The position numbers and the translations under genes are program-made. Below are positions 1-11,623 of a stretch of DNA of 64,000 nucleotides, in pieces. Every line of letters begins with the position of its first letter. Positions within the stretch are counted from its first letter, which is position 1. Origin of the DNA: Erythrophleum ivorense (taxonomy: Eukaryota > Streptophyta > Magnoliopsida > Fabales > Fabaceae); the NCBI GenBank assembly GCA_026724425.1, contig JAIUCV010000283.1:682001-746000 (forward strand), given 5' to 3'. The notes under the pieces were generated by a model that searched no databases, was not told the origin of the DNA, and saw only the letters and a program-made list of their open reading frames with translations.

Positions 1-435
1 TTATGTGGGCTATGAGGGCCGACGTTGAAAAACACTTCAGTAAACAAAGCCCACTAGTTTCAGGCCGTGGAGTAACAAACACGAGTGTCGAGCCCAGGTC
101 TCCACGGCCACAACCGCTTTTGTGATTTTGTCTTTCTTTAAGAATGGATTAGTTGACTAGTAATGTTTCCTTCTTACCGTCAAATTAGCAACTGACCCTT
201 CGCTTGTATTTTTCCGTTATGACCGTTACTCTATTTCTGTAAGACCTATTAATCATTCTTTTAAGTTTTTTAAGGATTAAAATCCTAACCCTCTCCCACC
301 AGAACTCACCTCTAATCACAATTAAACCTCACATATTTCCAAAACCACCAGTATTATAAATCACAGCTCTTAAGCAAACCCCATTAGTCATTATTATCAT
401 CACTCTACACAGCACAAAACCTAAGAAAACACACA
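1..435. other. Upstream region of the first EC1 gene
   Basis: No coding gene is visible. The last 90 bases look like a core promoter and 5' leader for the EC1 gene that follows: a TATA-like TTATAAAT lies near 354-361, followed by an A/C-rich leader up to the ATG at 436. The first 120 bases are GC-richer than the rest, but I cannot assign them. Confidence 0.4.
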
Positions 436-816
436 ATGGCTTCTACCGCAAGTTTCCTCTTCGTCACCCTCACTCTTCTCTTCGTCCTCAACGTCTCCGG
501 CAGAGCACTCCCAGCGACGGCAAATTCCACCAACATAGCGGCGAGACTTACCGGAGGAGGACTGATGCAATGTTGGGATGCTCTCTACGAGATCAAATCA
601 TGCACCAACGAGATCGTTCTCTTTTTCCTAAACGGCGAGACCAAACTCGGTTCCGATTGCTGCAACGCCGTTGACGTCATCACCACCGATTGTTGGCCGG
701 CGATGCTTACTTCTCTTGGCTTTACACCTGAAGAAACCAACGTCCTTCGTGGTTTCTGTCAGTCCCCAAGTTCCAATGGTTCTTCTTCTCCGGCGCCTTC
801 TCCTGTGAAAGTTTGA
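436..816 (+). CDS. EC1.3: Egg cell-secreted protein EC1 (first tandem copy)
   Basis: Single-exon gene for a 126-residue small secreted protein of the EC1 family (prolamin-like, DUF1278). Known role of the family: stored in egg-cell vesicles, released on sperm arrival, needed for activation and fusion of the sperm cells. Seen here: an N-terminal hydrophobic signal peptide (about residues 1-23), then six cysteines in the family arrangement (QCWDAL, KSCTNE, the CC pair in SDCCNAV, TTDCWPAM, GFCQSP) and a Ser/Pro-rich tail. The ATG context is good (ACACAATGGC) and about 80 bases follow a TATA-like box. A very similar copy lies 1 kb downstream on the same strand. The symbol is assigned by position: in A. 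thaliana the copy farther from CAD2 is EC1.3. Family is certain; which paralogue is less so. Confidence 0.93.
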   Translation: MASTASFLFVTLTLLFVLNVSGRALPATANSTNIAARLTGGGLMQCWDALYEIKSCTNEIVLFFLNGETKLGSDCCNAVDVITTDCWPAMLTSLGFTPEETNVLRGFCQSPSSNGSSSPAPSPVKV

Positions 817-1806
817 TATATGTTCCTCGTAGATGCATGTATGCAGACATTAATTATTATGGTTATAATATGTGGTTTTTCTTCTATAGTATAGTGAGAA
901 AATGTCAGTTCGGTCATTTGAGTTTTGAATAGCTTCGTTTGCGTTTGTGATTAACACAAGGAAAGAGTCCAACAAAGTGAAATAGCTTTAAAATATTATC
1001 AAAACAAAACTAAGCTTTTGTCAAGAAACAAAGCACTAAAACAAGTAACTTGTCCAATAAGATATTTAATTCATGCTTTTCAACAGTTTTCAAGAAAAAT
1101 ATAATTATCTTTTTGCGAACATTATCTATCTCATACAAGAAAACAGCGGATAGAAAGAACAGAGAAACAAAAAAAAACTTTGTATTGGACTGGAGATTGA
1201 GATAAACTTAACATACATTTAGTTTCCTAAAGGATACATGTTTTAATTAGATGATGGTTATAGACTGTAATCTGATTAATACACCAATGCAATCCAGAAG
1301 TTAAGATCAACAAAGATGATGTTTAGACTATCGAAAGTTTTAATCTAAAATTTCTCATGTTTCGGGGGGTTAAAAGGTTTGTTTTCTTAACCAGTAATCA
1401 TGACCAAACGTTGTATTTATAAAAAAAAAATTGCATTTATCTTATTAAAAAGAAACAATGCATTGAGAAACCACAAATCATATCAGTAATTAAAAATCTA
1501 TGTTCGTAAATACTTTTGTTTGTTAACATAAAGCTAACCACTTCCCCTCCTTCAGGACCGTTACTCATAGTAACTCACCAAGTCAATGTTAAATACGTTT
1601 TCACTAACTATATATGCTTTTATTAAGTTCTATAATTAACATAAACTAAATTCATTTACCGGCAACCCTTTCCCATTCCTCCCACTAATCCACCTTAATT
1701 ACTCTTGAATTACCACTAACCTTCAAAGCCATCCAAAGCCACACTATAAAAACAGAACTTGCATAACCCAAAACCATCAGAACACAGCAAAACCGCAAAA
1801 AGAACA
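817..1806. other. Spacer between the two EC1 genes
   Basis: A/T-rich, without a credible coding region. The stretch around 1010-1100 (runs such as GTCAAGAAACA and ATTCATGCTTTT) resembles the region after the second EC1 gene near 2365-2530, which suggests that the 3' flank was copied together with the gene. The last 100 bases hold the promoter of the second copy, with TATA-like ACTATAAAAAC at about 1743-1753. Confidence 0.4.
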
Positions 1807-2184
1807 ATGGCTTCTAACACAAGTTTCCTCTTCGCCACCGTAACTCTTCTCCTCGTCGTCAGTATCTCCGGCAGAAAGCTCCCCGCTACGGCTGACTCCG
1901 CAAACATTGCGGCGAGGCTTAACGGAGGAGGACTGATGGAGTGCTGGGACGCACTGTACGAGCTGAAATCATGCACCAACGAAATCGTTCTCTTCTTCCT
2001 CAACGGTGAGACTAAACTCGGCGTTGGTTGCTGTCACGCCGTTGATGTCATCACCATCGATTGTTGGCCGGCGATGCTAACCTCTCTTGGCTTCACATCT
2101 GAGGAAACCAACGTCCTCCGTGGCTTCTGTCAATCTCCAAACTCCGGTGGTTCTTCTCCGGCTCCTTCCCCTGTAAAACTTTGA
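1807..2184 (+). CDS. EC1.2: Egg cell-secreted protein EC1 (second tandem copy)
   Basis: Single-exon gene, 125 residues from the ATG at 1807; an upstream in-frame ATG at 1759 would add 16 residues before the hydrophobic signal peptide and is not credible. Same architecture as its neighbour: signal peptide (about residues 1-23), six conserved cysteines (ECWDAL, KSCTNE, VGCCHAV, TIDCWPAM, GFCQSP), short Ser/Pro-rich tail. The stretch from KSCTNEIVLFFLNGETKLG onward is nearly identical to the first copy, so the pair is a recent or gene-converted tandem duplication. The family acts at gamete fusion and is secreted by the egg cell. By position next to CAD this corresponds to A. thaliana EC1.2, whose promoter is known to be egg-cell specific. 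Confidence 0.93.
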   Translation: MASNTSFLFATVTLLLVVSISGRKLPATADSANIAARLNGGGLMECWDALYELKSCTNEIVLFFLNGETKLGVGCCHAVDVITIDCWPAMLTSLGFTSEETNVLRGFCQSPNSGGSSPAPSPVKL

Positions 2185-2364
2185 TGTATAATGCAACCAT
2201 GCATCTAATAATGATTATAAGTTATAAACTTAAGTTTTAATATCATGCAATGGACTGATGGCGTCTCCTTTTGGTTTTGCATTTTGAACTTAAACCATAT
2301 CTTTTATACAATCAAATTGGAATATTCTAGATGTAACTTAAAACAAATGATCAGAACAAAACAG

Positions 2365-2925
2365 GTCTTGTCAAGAAACAGAACATAGTTATAAGAACAG
2401 ATAAAAATCTCAAGAAAGCAACTTGTAGAACAAGGAATTTAAAACAATGATTAGGCAAAAGTAGGAAACTGTTCATAGCAAGAAATAACAAGACCAACAA
2501 GAAACTAGATTCATGCTTCTGTAACAAACTTCAAGAAACTCCCAATATGCTTTAAAACCAGGAAACATAGCATAGAAAGAAAACTTACTTATTCAACAAG
2601 AATATGCATGGATTCATGCTTTTGTAAACCATCATAAAGAAAATTCCAGAAACTTTGCTTTATTAATATTATTACGCCATTAGATGGTAAAAAATATGAA
2701 AGCAGAAACACAAAATAAAACAAACAAAGATCACAACAGATTCTGGACATGACCGAGTCTCCATGGTCCACATGCATGTTCTTTAACCTTAGCTTATGAC
2801 TCCAAACATGAATCTGGTACCTAACATCATATCTAGCCAAGCGATCCATCGTCGGTGTTCATATCCCTCATCTTTATGAGCTCAATATCCGTAACGATAT
2901 TATGTTTTGGCACAAGTCAGAAATC
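2365..2925 (-). pseudogene. Degenerate copy of the CAD last exon and its 3' flank
   Basis: Between the EC1 pair and the BAHD gene lies a decayed copy of the 3' end of the CAD gene at 4.8-5.0 kb. On the minus strand, 2925 down to about 2815 reads like the CAD C-terminal exon (a CAKHNIV-like start, then DIELIKM), then loses frame and meets stops where the intact gene has ERLVKSDVRYRF. The match continues into the 3' UTR: GAAAGCAGAAACACA occurs at about 2698 and in the intact copy near 4790. The flank at 2365-2600 also resembles 4645-4790. It is a partial tandem duplicate that has lost its function. Confidence 0.7.
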
Positions 2926-3294
2926 AATTAGAAATTGTAAAGGCCTAGCCTCTATGATCACGGTGCCTTTTGTCTGAAACAATAATAATTAGTGGGACGT
3001 CAGAATTATACAAGTATAATTATATGTTGTTTTTGCAGTTCATGAGATGTCATTCTGATTTATTAAATATTTCAGTGGTTTTCGCTTTCACATTTGGAGT
3101 GGCTTTACTTACCAAAAGCATCTTCACCTACCAAAATAACAATATTTTACGTGCTCCATTTGATAATTAGTGAATAAAGTCGGATTTGGCACACCAAACA
3201 ACACTAATCTCACGGGTTTAATAGTAGAAATTGCCATCAAAAGAAGATTGTTTGAGAGAGAGAGAGAGTCCAAGTGAGATCACCTTGGTCAACA

Positions 3295-4641
3295 ATGGCG
3301 TTAAACGTGATCAAGATCTCCCGAGTCAGCCCTGCAACCCACTCGGTCCACCCGTTCATTCTCCCACTCACTTTCTTTGATCTCATGTGGCTAAAACGCA
3401 ACCCTACAGAGCGAGTCACCTTCTACAGACTCACCGAGTCATCTCCCGATTCCTTCTACTCCGTGATCCTCCCCAAGCTCGAACGATCTCTTTCCCTAGC
3501 CCTCGCTCACTTCCTCCCGCTCTCCGGTCACCTCAAGTGGGACACACAAGATCCTAAGCCGCACATCACCGTCTTCCCGCAAGACTCGGTCTCTCTCACA
3601 GTGGCCGAGACTGGCGCTGATTTCTCTCGTCTGTCCGGCAAAGGGCTTCGTCCCGAGACTGAGTTACGCGCCTTGGTACCCGAGTTACCTGTTTCCTCTG
3701 ACTCGGCGTCTGTCTTATCTCTGCAAATCACTCTGTTCCCCAACCAAGGCTTCTGCATCGGAACAACAGCCCGCCATGCCGTCATGGATGGCAAAACGGC
3801 CGCAAAATTTCATAAATCATGGGCTCACTTCTGTAAATACAGAACCATACCGCAATCTTTTAATTTACCTACGCTTTTAGATCGTTCGGTCATCAATGTT
3901 CCAGATGGACTCGAAACCAAGATCCTCCAACTTCTGTCCTATCTGGCAGAGGACAAAGACAACTCAAGAACCTTAAAACTGTCTCCCTTCAAAGAGATCG
4001 ACGATGTCTTCCGGATCACGTTAAACCTGACGCAAGAGAACGTCGAGAAACTTAAGGAGCAAGCCAAGAACGAGTCAACTTGCTCAGATCTTCACTTGTC
4101 AACGTTCGTAGTCACGTTCGCTTATGTGTTGACCTGTATGGTGAAGACTCGTGGAGGTGACGCAGATCGACCGGTTAGTTTCAGGTACGCTGCTGATTTC
4201 AGAAACCGGTTAGACCCGCGGGTTCCTGAGACCTACTTCGGAAACTGTGTTTTCTCCATCGTTTTATCTGAACACAAAGCGAAGACGTTTTTGGGAGAAG
4301 ATGGATTCGTTAATGGAGTCAAGATTCTTAGCGATTCGGTCAAAGGTTGCGGTTCACGAGGGGTTGAGTCATTTTGGGAGCAGTACGAGGAAGAAAAGAA
4401 GAGGTTGAAATCGGGTACGCAGGTGTTATCCGTTACCGGGTCTAACCAGTTTGGGATATACGGGTCAGATTTCGGGTGGGGAAGACCCGTTAATACCGAA
4501 GTTATGTCTATATACCGGAACAATCAGTTCTCAATGTCGGAGAGGAGAGATGGAACTGGTGGCGTCGAGATTGGTATCTCTTTAAAGAAATGTGAGATGG
4601 ATGTTTTTATTTCTTTATTTACAAACGGACTTGACAATTAA
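3295..4641 (+). CDS. BAHD acyltransferase, anthocyanin/phenolic glucoside malonyltransferase-like
   Basis: Single-exon gene, 448 residues from the ATG at 3295 (context AACAATGGCG); an ATG-initiated extension to 3274 adds only seven residues and is less likely. BAHD enzymes move an acyl group from acyl-CoA to a hydroxyl or amine. Seen: the catalytic HXXXD as HAVMD (about residues 161-165), the DFGWG structural motif near residue 393, and YFGNC (in ETYFGNCVFS, about residues 314-318), which marks the clade acting on anthocyanins and other phenolic glucosides, usually with malonyl-CoA. Acceptor cannot be told from sequence. It is convergent with CAD (203-bp gap). I do not recall a BAHD gene here in A. 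thaliana, so it may be an insertion or a differential retention. Confidence 0.93.
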   Translation: MALNVIKISRVSPATHSVHPFILPLTFFDLMWLKRNPTERVTFYRLTESSPDSFYSVILPKLERSLSLALAHFLPLSGHLKWDTQDPKPHITVFPQDSVSLTVAETGADFSRLSGKGLRPETELRALVPELPVSSDSASVLSLQITLFPNQGFCIGTTARHAVMDGKTAAKFHKSWAHFCKYRTIPQSFNLPTLLDRSVINVPDGLETKILQLLSYLAEDKDNSRTLKLSPFKEIDDVFRITLNLTQENVEKLKEQAKNESTCSDLHLSTFVVTFAYVLTCMVKTRGGDADRPVSFRYAADFRNRLDPRVPETYFGNCVFSIVLSEHKAKTFLGEDGFVNGVKILSDSVKGCGSRGVESFWEQYEEEKKRLKSGTQVLSVTGSNQFGIYGSDFGWGRPVNTEVMSIYRNNQFSMSERRDGTGGVEIGISLKKCEMDVFISLFTNGLDN

Positions 4642-4844
4642 AAAGCAAGAAACAGAGCATAGAAAGAAAAGTAAACTTGTTCAGCAAGAAAACTGATCTT
4701 TCTCAACCTTTGCTTTAAAACAGTTTCCAGGCGATACCAGGAAACAGAGAATAGTTAAAAAAGATAGAAAACGAGAATAAGAACGAAATGAAAGCAGAAA
4801 CACACACAAAAAAAACAAGCAAAGATCATAAGCTGAATCTCGAT

Positions 4845-6715
4845 CTAGAGCCGGCCCTTAGCAGGGTTCAAGGAATTGGCCACATCGATCACGAACCGGT
4901 ACCTGACATCAGACTTAACCAACCGTTCCATCGCAGAGTTGATATCACTCATCTTGATGAGCTCGATATCTGCAACGATGTTATGCTTGGCACAGAAGTC
5001 AAGCATCTCTTGTGTCTCTTTCATTCCTCCAATCATACTCCCTCCCACCATTTTCCTTCCTGTAACAAAAACATAAAAAAAAACCCTAGTTACTTGCACA
5101 CTACGCAATACATAAAACCACAAACTTACTACAAATAGAGTCATCATCTGTTTCCTTACCGGCAGCCAGAGGGAAGACTGGTAGCAAAAGTGGCTTCTCC
5201 GGTAAGCCTACTGCCACAAGCTTTCCATTCACTTTAAGCAAACTAAACAACGGCAAAAGAGAGTGTTCTGCTGATACCGTGTCCAACACGAAATCCATAG
5301 TCCCAATTGCCTCCTTCATCTTCTGAGAGTCCGTTGTGACGAGAAACGAGTCAGCACCGAGTTTATCGATTGCTTCTCTCTCCTTCTCAGGTGACCTACT
5401 GATCACAGTGACTTTTAAACCAAAGGCTTTACCGATCTTCACAGCGATATGACCAAGCCCACCAAGTCCACTCACACCTAAATGTTTCCCTTTTCCTTCA
5501 GCCATTCCATAATACTTCATTGGACTGTACACAGTGATTCCGGAACAGAGCAGCGGTGCGCCTGAATCGCTCGGTAAACCATCGGGAAATCGCAGGACAA
5601 AGCGATGATCCACAACGATTTTGTCGGAATAACCACCTTGGTTTCTTGTTCCGTCAAAGGAAGGAGAGTTGTATGTGTATACAACTTGAGGACAGTAGTT
5701 TTCTAAATCTTGGTGACATGATTCACATGAATGGCACGAGCCGATTATTACTCCGACTCCTACTCGGTCTCCTTCTTTGAACTCTGTCACATTCTTGCCA
5801 ACTTTTGTTGCGATTCCAACGATTTCATGCCTAGCAAATAAACAAAAAGTAATCGAACGAAAGTAGTTGTTAGAGATCGAAATTATAATTAAACAGTAAT
5901 GTGGTAATCTAACTATTTTACTAATAAAAAGTATTAATGCATTTTTTGAAAAGCCAAATTTGTTGAAGTTTCACTATGCAATGCAAAATTAATTCTAAAA
6001 TATATATTTTTTTAAAAGATTAATTTTAAAATATAAACGCAAACAGAAACTTTAAAAAGCATATGTGCATATAGCGTTTTAAAAAAAAAAAGTTATTAAA
6101 CCCTTTCCTTAATAAACCTCCAGAAATTTTCTTCTCTAATTTACCAAATCATCCCCCTATAAAGGAATTAGAGATCTCCTACAAAGGAATAAGAAAATAT
6201 TTTTGGACCATGAATGTAAGATTTTCTACACCTAACCGAACCGAACCGAACCAAACCGACCATTGACACAACACATAGATCCAAATATTTGAATTCCTAA
6301 TAACCACAGAAATAAACATGGCGGATTACGTATTTTGCAGAGATTTTAAGAAATGGTAGAAAGAGTTTTTGGGATACCCGGGAATGATTGGGTAACGAGC
6401 GTTGCCCCATTCGTTCTTGATGATATGAAGATCAGAGTGGCAAACACCACAAAACAAGATCTTCACTGTTACATCGTTGTCACCATTCTCTCTATACATA
6501 CATAACAGCAAAACGAAGACATGTTATATCATAACAATAACAATAACTCGTTAGAAGAAAATAAAGATTTGGGTCTCGTGAAGAGAATATGAATACGAAT
6601 TTAAATCCAACGTAAAAGAAAGAAACCTTCTGGAGAAATGAAATGGAGAGAGAACGCCGGATCTGTCGTTGGCCGCCCAACCGAATGCTTCGTTTCGATT
6701 TGGAGATTTCGCCAT
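4845..6715 (-). CDS. CAD2: Cinnamyl alcohol dehydrogenase (CAD2-like)
   Basis: Four exons worked out by hand: 6715-6627, 6491-6378, 5830-5160, 5059-4845; all introns GT-AG, total 1,089 nt, 362 residues. Zinc-dependent NADPH alcohol dehydrogenase of the MDR superfamily that reduces hydroxycinnamyl aldehydes; cytosolic. Seen: start MAKSPN, catalytic zinc ligands in GVCHSDLH and GHEIVG, the four-cysteine structural zinc site CHSCESCHQDLENYC, the nucleotide fold GLGGLG, and SRSPEKE, whose first Ser/Arg favour the NADP phosphate. No PTS1 or other targeting signal is evident. Position next to EC1 matches A. thaliana CAD2 (At2g21730), a member of the secondary CAD group rather than the main lignin enzymes CAD4/CAD5; function in monolignol synthesis is therefore uncertain. 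A broken copy of its 3' end lies at 2.4-2.9 kb. Confidence 0.92.
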
Positions 6716-7126
6716 CTTTTTCTATTTTCTTTGTGAGTGATTGGGTTCTGTTTTTGGCTATCTTTATAGAGAAGGTGCTTGGGGCATATATATATATATG
6801 GAACCCATAATTGCTTTTATCAGTAAGAAGTAAATCTTTCTTTTCATTTTTTTCCATAACAAGTTGATAAAGAAACTAGTAATAGATAGTCTGTTTAGGT
6901 AAATTATCTTACTGATAAGATTTTACACAATTATATAATGACACGTCATATTGTCATATCTCAAAAAAATTACAAGTGTTAATATAATGTGCATTTAGAT
7001 GGAAATATCAAATATGTGTCTAATTTTATTTAACATATATAAAAAACAAAAACAAAAGTGTTGACAAAGGATTTATTAATTTGTTTGACACTAAAAAATT
7101 GTTAAGTATATAATCACATAATATGA

Positions 7127-7506
7127 TTATGAAGATGGAGCCTCTATGGGACCATAATATGATGGTGGGGGACTTTTTTTGCAACAACAAGTTATACGAT
7201 TGGTTTTGGAGTTTTCATTAACACAAATTCCTCCATAACTTGTCTCGTCGCATTGTGCTTTGCACTCAGAACATGATATGTTTAAGTCCAAACATATGAG
7301 CATTTGGTAAAGACTCGATGAACTTGCTTGTCCTGTAATTGATCAAAATAAAATGTAATCATACATTCAAAGATCATTACAAAGATTCAGTTTTTGTATT
7401 TGAGATTTATAAAACAAACGACTCACGTGAGAAGAAAAGCAAGAAAATGGTTGATATCAGAAGGAAAGATGTTTCATAAGCAGGCGAAGATTTCTTGTTT
7501 TTTCAT
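7127..7506 (-). pseudogene. Defensin-like (DEFL) peptide gene with a frameshift just after the ATG
   Basis: Two exons: 7506-7427 and 7332-7127, GT-AG intron. Exon 1 encodes a hydrophobic signal peptide (FLLISTIFLLFF), exon 2 a short cysteine-rich domain with CLDLNISCSECKAQC, GGIC and a CCC triplet, in the style of plant defensin-like secreted peptides. The only suitable ATG (7506-7504) is followed by six A's, which puts it one base out of frame with the signal peptide and leads to a stop after ten codons; with five A's the two exons would total 285 nt, a whole number of codons. No other in-frame ATG precedes the signal peptide. So either this allele is broken, the base is a homopolymer error, or an unseen start is used. 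A defensin-like gene is known at this position in A. thaliana (At2g21725). Confidence 0.65.
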
Positions 7507-7946
7507 TTTCCTTAGATAGATATACTTTTGTTCTGTATCTTCTTCTTTTTTTTTTCTTTTTCTTTGAACTCGCTCTTTATAAGCAAGTCTTTATTATGGG
7601 TCAAACAAATATTCAACAAGTCAGAAAACAAAAAGTCAAGACACACATTTGTTTCCATACAATTCTAGTTTGAATAGTCTTGGTAAAATGTATCTTACCT
7701 AAAAATGGCGAGTATTTAGTTCCACTAAAAAAAAAATCAAACCTCATGTGCAAGCCAACTTTAGTTTTGATTTCATCCAAACAATCAAACTTTTATTATA
7801 GTTGTAGACTTGTAGTGACATATGTTTGTAAATATTTTACAACACGAACTTTGTTTTAATGTTCAAACATTCTTTCTCTATTACTTTCTGAATTATAAAA
7901 ACCAAACAAACAAACATTCGCCTTTTGTATATCAAAATTAAGTGAA

Positions 7947-10900
7947 CTACTTGGAAGAAGAGTCGAGTACACGAACAGGAACAATGGGTATGGAATCCCA
8001 CCACTCCTTCATTCTCCGGTTACTCTGATCGTTGCTCATGTATTTTCCGACACTCGATGTCATGACAAAGCAATATATTGTACCAAATATGATGACCAAC
8101 TTCAACGGCACCACCGCAAAGAAGCTTGCCAACCCTACCATCGCCGCCATGACCATGCTTGCATGCTACACGATCCAAGAGTAAGAGAAACACACTTTCG
8201 ACATAACAAAAACAACATCGAAGTTATATTAAACAGTACTATTTAATTACCTTGCTAGCCTTGGAGGTATATATGGACCGCAACTTCATGATGGTGACGT
8301 TCACAAGCTGCATCAACTGGTGAAGTCGTATTAAGCCATATTGAGCCGACACAATGCTCTCTGTCACTGTTTGATCGGATTCAGTGCTCACTGTTACCGC
8401 ATCTTCGCTTTTTGTGTGTACCATATTATGTCTAATCTGAGCCATTTGAACCACTATCCATATGAAGCAAGCAGCTATAGCCTTACCAATCCACTCCCTG
8501 TGACATAAATTTGGTTTCTTGATTAACACTCTAGATATATATACCATGGACTTATTAAATGTTACTTTAAACTCACTTGTAGACGGTCAAAATTGTAAGA
8601 GCTAGAACGATAAGCGTACGAGAAGGCCTTTCCCAATATAGCACTTCTTGAAACAATGGCAATGCGTCTTGCAATGGCCTCACCAACTCCTGAAAGATAC
8701 CTCATTATTGTCAGTTTAATACATATCATAAAAAAACCAATCATTTTTTTGGGGTGTACCACGCATTGGACCACATAGTCAATGTCTATGTGATCCAAAT
8801 AATGTGTTTGCATAGTTGTACTTGGGACTATAACCCATGAACGAAAATATTCTTACCATAAGAACTGCTACACTTTCACTAATCCCTTCTTCTTCGAGCT
8901 CCGTTGTGGTCGCTTTAGCCTTTTCAATCTCTCTTCCTTCTTCTCTAGATTGATTTATTGCACTTTCAAGAGGCGCAAGCATTTCTTCTTTATCAGTCTC
9001 TACCCCCTTCTCCTTACACTTATCTTCTCTCTCTTCTTTTAATATGTTACCAAGCTGATCAATGTTCATAAGCCTCAATATGGAGCTAGCACTACATGGG
9101 TTTCTGGCAATGCCCGCCTTAAGACTAATCTCTGCTAGCTCTTCTAGTACAAAGTCTCCCTTAGGAACTTCATCAAATAAACTAAATATCAAAAACTTTT
9201 TTGGATCAGGGGGAGAGATTCTCAGCATTTCACGGGCTGCATGCAACCGTATGATTCCCAAGATTGTTCTCGAATGGACTTCCCATGCTTGTAAGGGAGC
9301 TTCAACATTGTATTTCTTCAAGAAATGGTGCATTAATGTTATTTCCTTTACAAGCATAAGCCAATGATCTCGTCTCGTTGAACTTGTCATCTCCGGAAAC
9401 TCTAAGACAATTCCATCCTCACTAAAAAATGCATCAAAAAGTGATTATGTTACAAGTCATACACAAATGAGGCAACATTCTACAAGCCTAGTAATTTCTA
9501 TACAGTATGTGTTTTACTAAATACTTACAAATCGGGAGACTCGTAGACAATGGCCTTGTCAAAAAGTGGAGCACCCCATGGACCAGTGGAGATAGGCTTT
9601 GCAGAACTTGCACCGTCTTTGGTAAGATCTATCTTAAGAGCATCTTCATAGTTTATAATTCCCGCGGCTTCGAAGTATAGTGCATAGTTTGTCAAAGTAA
9701 GCCTGCCTACAAAAGTCAAGAAATTTTGATAAGAAACTAGAGGCGATATAACTTTGAATCAAGCTTAACATGCATAACTGATTGATATAATAGTGAAAAC
9801 GAACCTGGCCAGCTTGTTTCTTTAATGTGACGAACCACTCTTTGCGAAGCCATTGTTCCTTCAACATGCAATATCATTTCATCATCCGCTAATTCGATCC
9901 CTTTTGGGTTTGCTTGCTTTTGTAAATGCTTCATACACCTATGTATAAACGAATTATACAAAATCAATTCAATTATCAAGTCAAAGCAACTAGAAAGAAA
10001 AGGAGACCTGAATCACACTGAGCCTAAAATACCAATTAGATTATATATAGTTAAGAAGAATTACTTGTGTATTTCTTTGACAAACATATCGTAAGCTGGA
10101 AAGTGAAGTTGGTGGCCTGTAGGAGCGGTTAGAGTCTCAAATGTGTATCTTCCGTTAATGACATCCACAGGGAGAGGAATGATCGAGGCCAAATAGACAA
10201 ATGCATCTTCACCAACACTTGGTTCATGATCAGCCTAGTTAATTCACATAAATCCAAAGGTATTATATTACTTAAATAAACTAAATTTGATTAGTGTCAC
10301 AGCTCAAACAACAAAAAATATTTTACGAGAAGGGGCATGATGTCGGAATAAAAAAGAGAGATGTCATCTTGCTCTGGGGATAAAGTTGCTTGAATCCTCT
10401 TGTCTTCACTCTCCTTACCTACTGCTTCCTTTGAACACAAGTAAACAAAAAAAATAAACATGCATGAACGCACTCCATATCCAAGAAATTAAGTGACTCA
10501 ATGATTAAAGATTAGGTACCAAATGAGACTGATTGTCATCTGCGTCAGATTGTTGCCATGCAAGCATCATATCGAACGTGAGTCGGGTAAAAGAACCATC
10601 TTTGATTCTCTCAGGTATGTTTTGACAAACCAGAGTCATCATCTTTGCGTTGCAAAATTCCACAAACTTCCTCGAGTAAGTACCTTCCTTTCCAGGCTTC
10701 CATTGACAATCAAACTCGTCCACCAATTTATCAATGGGTGACTCTAGTTCCCTGCAACATCAAATTATCACAAATTCACTAACCCATCACTAAACCAATA
10801 CTAAACCGAGCGTAATCAGTTTTAACCGGTTTGTTATTCTTTAATAGGCTTAACCACCAAAAAAAATTATGCAAGGAAGCGAAACTCCGTAAAAATGATC

Positions 10901-11132
10901 ACTCAAACGATTTTGGATCTACACTTAAATTTTCTAAACAATAAAATTGCAACGAAACGAAATCCCAAACACGTTTTGGTTATGATTTACGCTTGAATTC
11001 CAGTGTCAACGATCTGCAAATACATAGAGATAAATGTTTGTGTAAATTCTATAGCCAAGGAGAAGAGAAATACTGTGAGCATCTAAGAACGACGTCGTTT
11101 GCAATGGAGGACAAGTGCTTCATCTTCCTCAT
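7947..11132 (-). CDS. DUF639 family protein (At2g21720-like)
   Basis: Ten exons, checked: 11132-11074, 10751-10520, 10428-10327, 10234-10065, 9938-9805, 9706-9529, 9421-8857, 8689-8577, 8497-8251, 8165-7947; sum 2,019 nt, 672 residues. Plant-specific DUF639 protein of unknown function. Conserved family stretches are visible: SSIANDVVLRCS at the N-terminus, FTRLTFDMMLAWQ, LHFPAYDMFVKEIHK, LTNYALYFEAAG with SFMGY-free linker, and STRRDHW. The C-terminal third holds about three hydrophobic segments (LIVLALTILTVYK, AIAACFIWIVVQM, VGLASFFAVVPLKLVIIFGTIYCFV), so membrane association is likely. A highly acidic/basic charged stretch occupies exon 7. An alternative start at 11123 would remove three residues. 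The first ATG is only about 490 bp from the divergent Phe-tRNA synthetase gene; the two share an intergenic promoter region. Confidence 0.9.
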
Positions 11133-11623
11133 CGTCTTCTTCTTCTTCTTCTTGCGATCTGTGTTTTTTTTTTTTGCCTTTCCTTTTCTTGTTTGCTGTT
11201 TTCTCTTTTCGTATTCGGTTTTGGTGACATAGATGTAGAGCAAAAAACTCGTTCACTGGCAACTTTTGCAAATGCCACGTTGCATACCCATGCAAATAGG
11301 CGAAAACTGAGAATCATCATAGATACAAAATGACGTCGTTTCGAGTGAAGGTGAAGAAAAATATTCACTACTTTTTTTTGTTTTCGTTTCCACAAAATGA
11401 TCATTTTTGGGCCCCTAAAATTTCGAATAGTGGGTACCAGGCCCGGCCTTACTATATTTAAAACTATAGGGCCTCATTAAATTTAGACTATTTTTAATTT
11501 GTTTATGATGACAAATTTGGCTCGATAAGCTAATTGGCCCAATTCAACGATAGTGGAATTAACAAAACTGAAATATACGACGGCGGCGGACTTGCGCGAA
11601 ATACGATCACCGGGAGAGAGAAG
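11133..11623. promoter_or_regulatory. Shared divergent promoter region
   Basis: About 490 bp between the start codons of the DUF639 gene (minus) and the Phe-tRNA synthetase gene (plus). It contains a long pyrimidine run (about 11135-11215 on the plus strand). A short GC-rich motif CCAGGCCCGGCC near 11448 followed by a GGGCCTC at about 11470 looks like a small element remnant, but the ends are not clear. Confidence 0.4.

Noticed and set aside
4788..5138. 116-codon plus-strand frame over the end of CAD
   Set aside because: Antisense of the CAD last exon and intron; not supported by codon pattern.
11049..11404. Lys/Arg/Glu-rich minus-strand frames upstream of the DUF639 gene
   Set aside because: They come from the pyrimidine-rich leader; the true protein start is the ATG at 11132, which leads into the conserved SSIANDVVLRCS.
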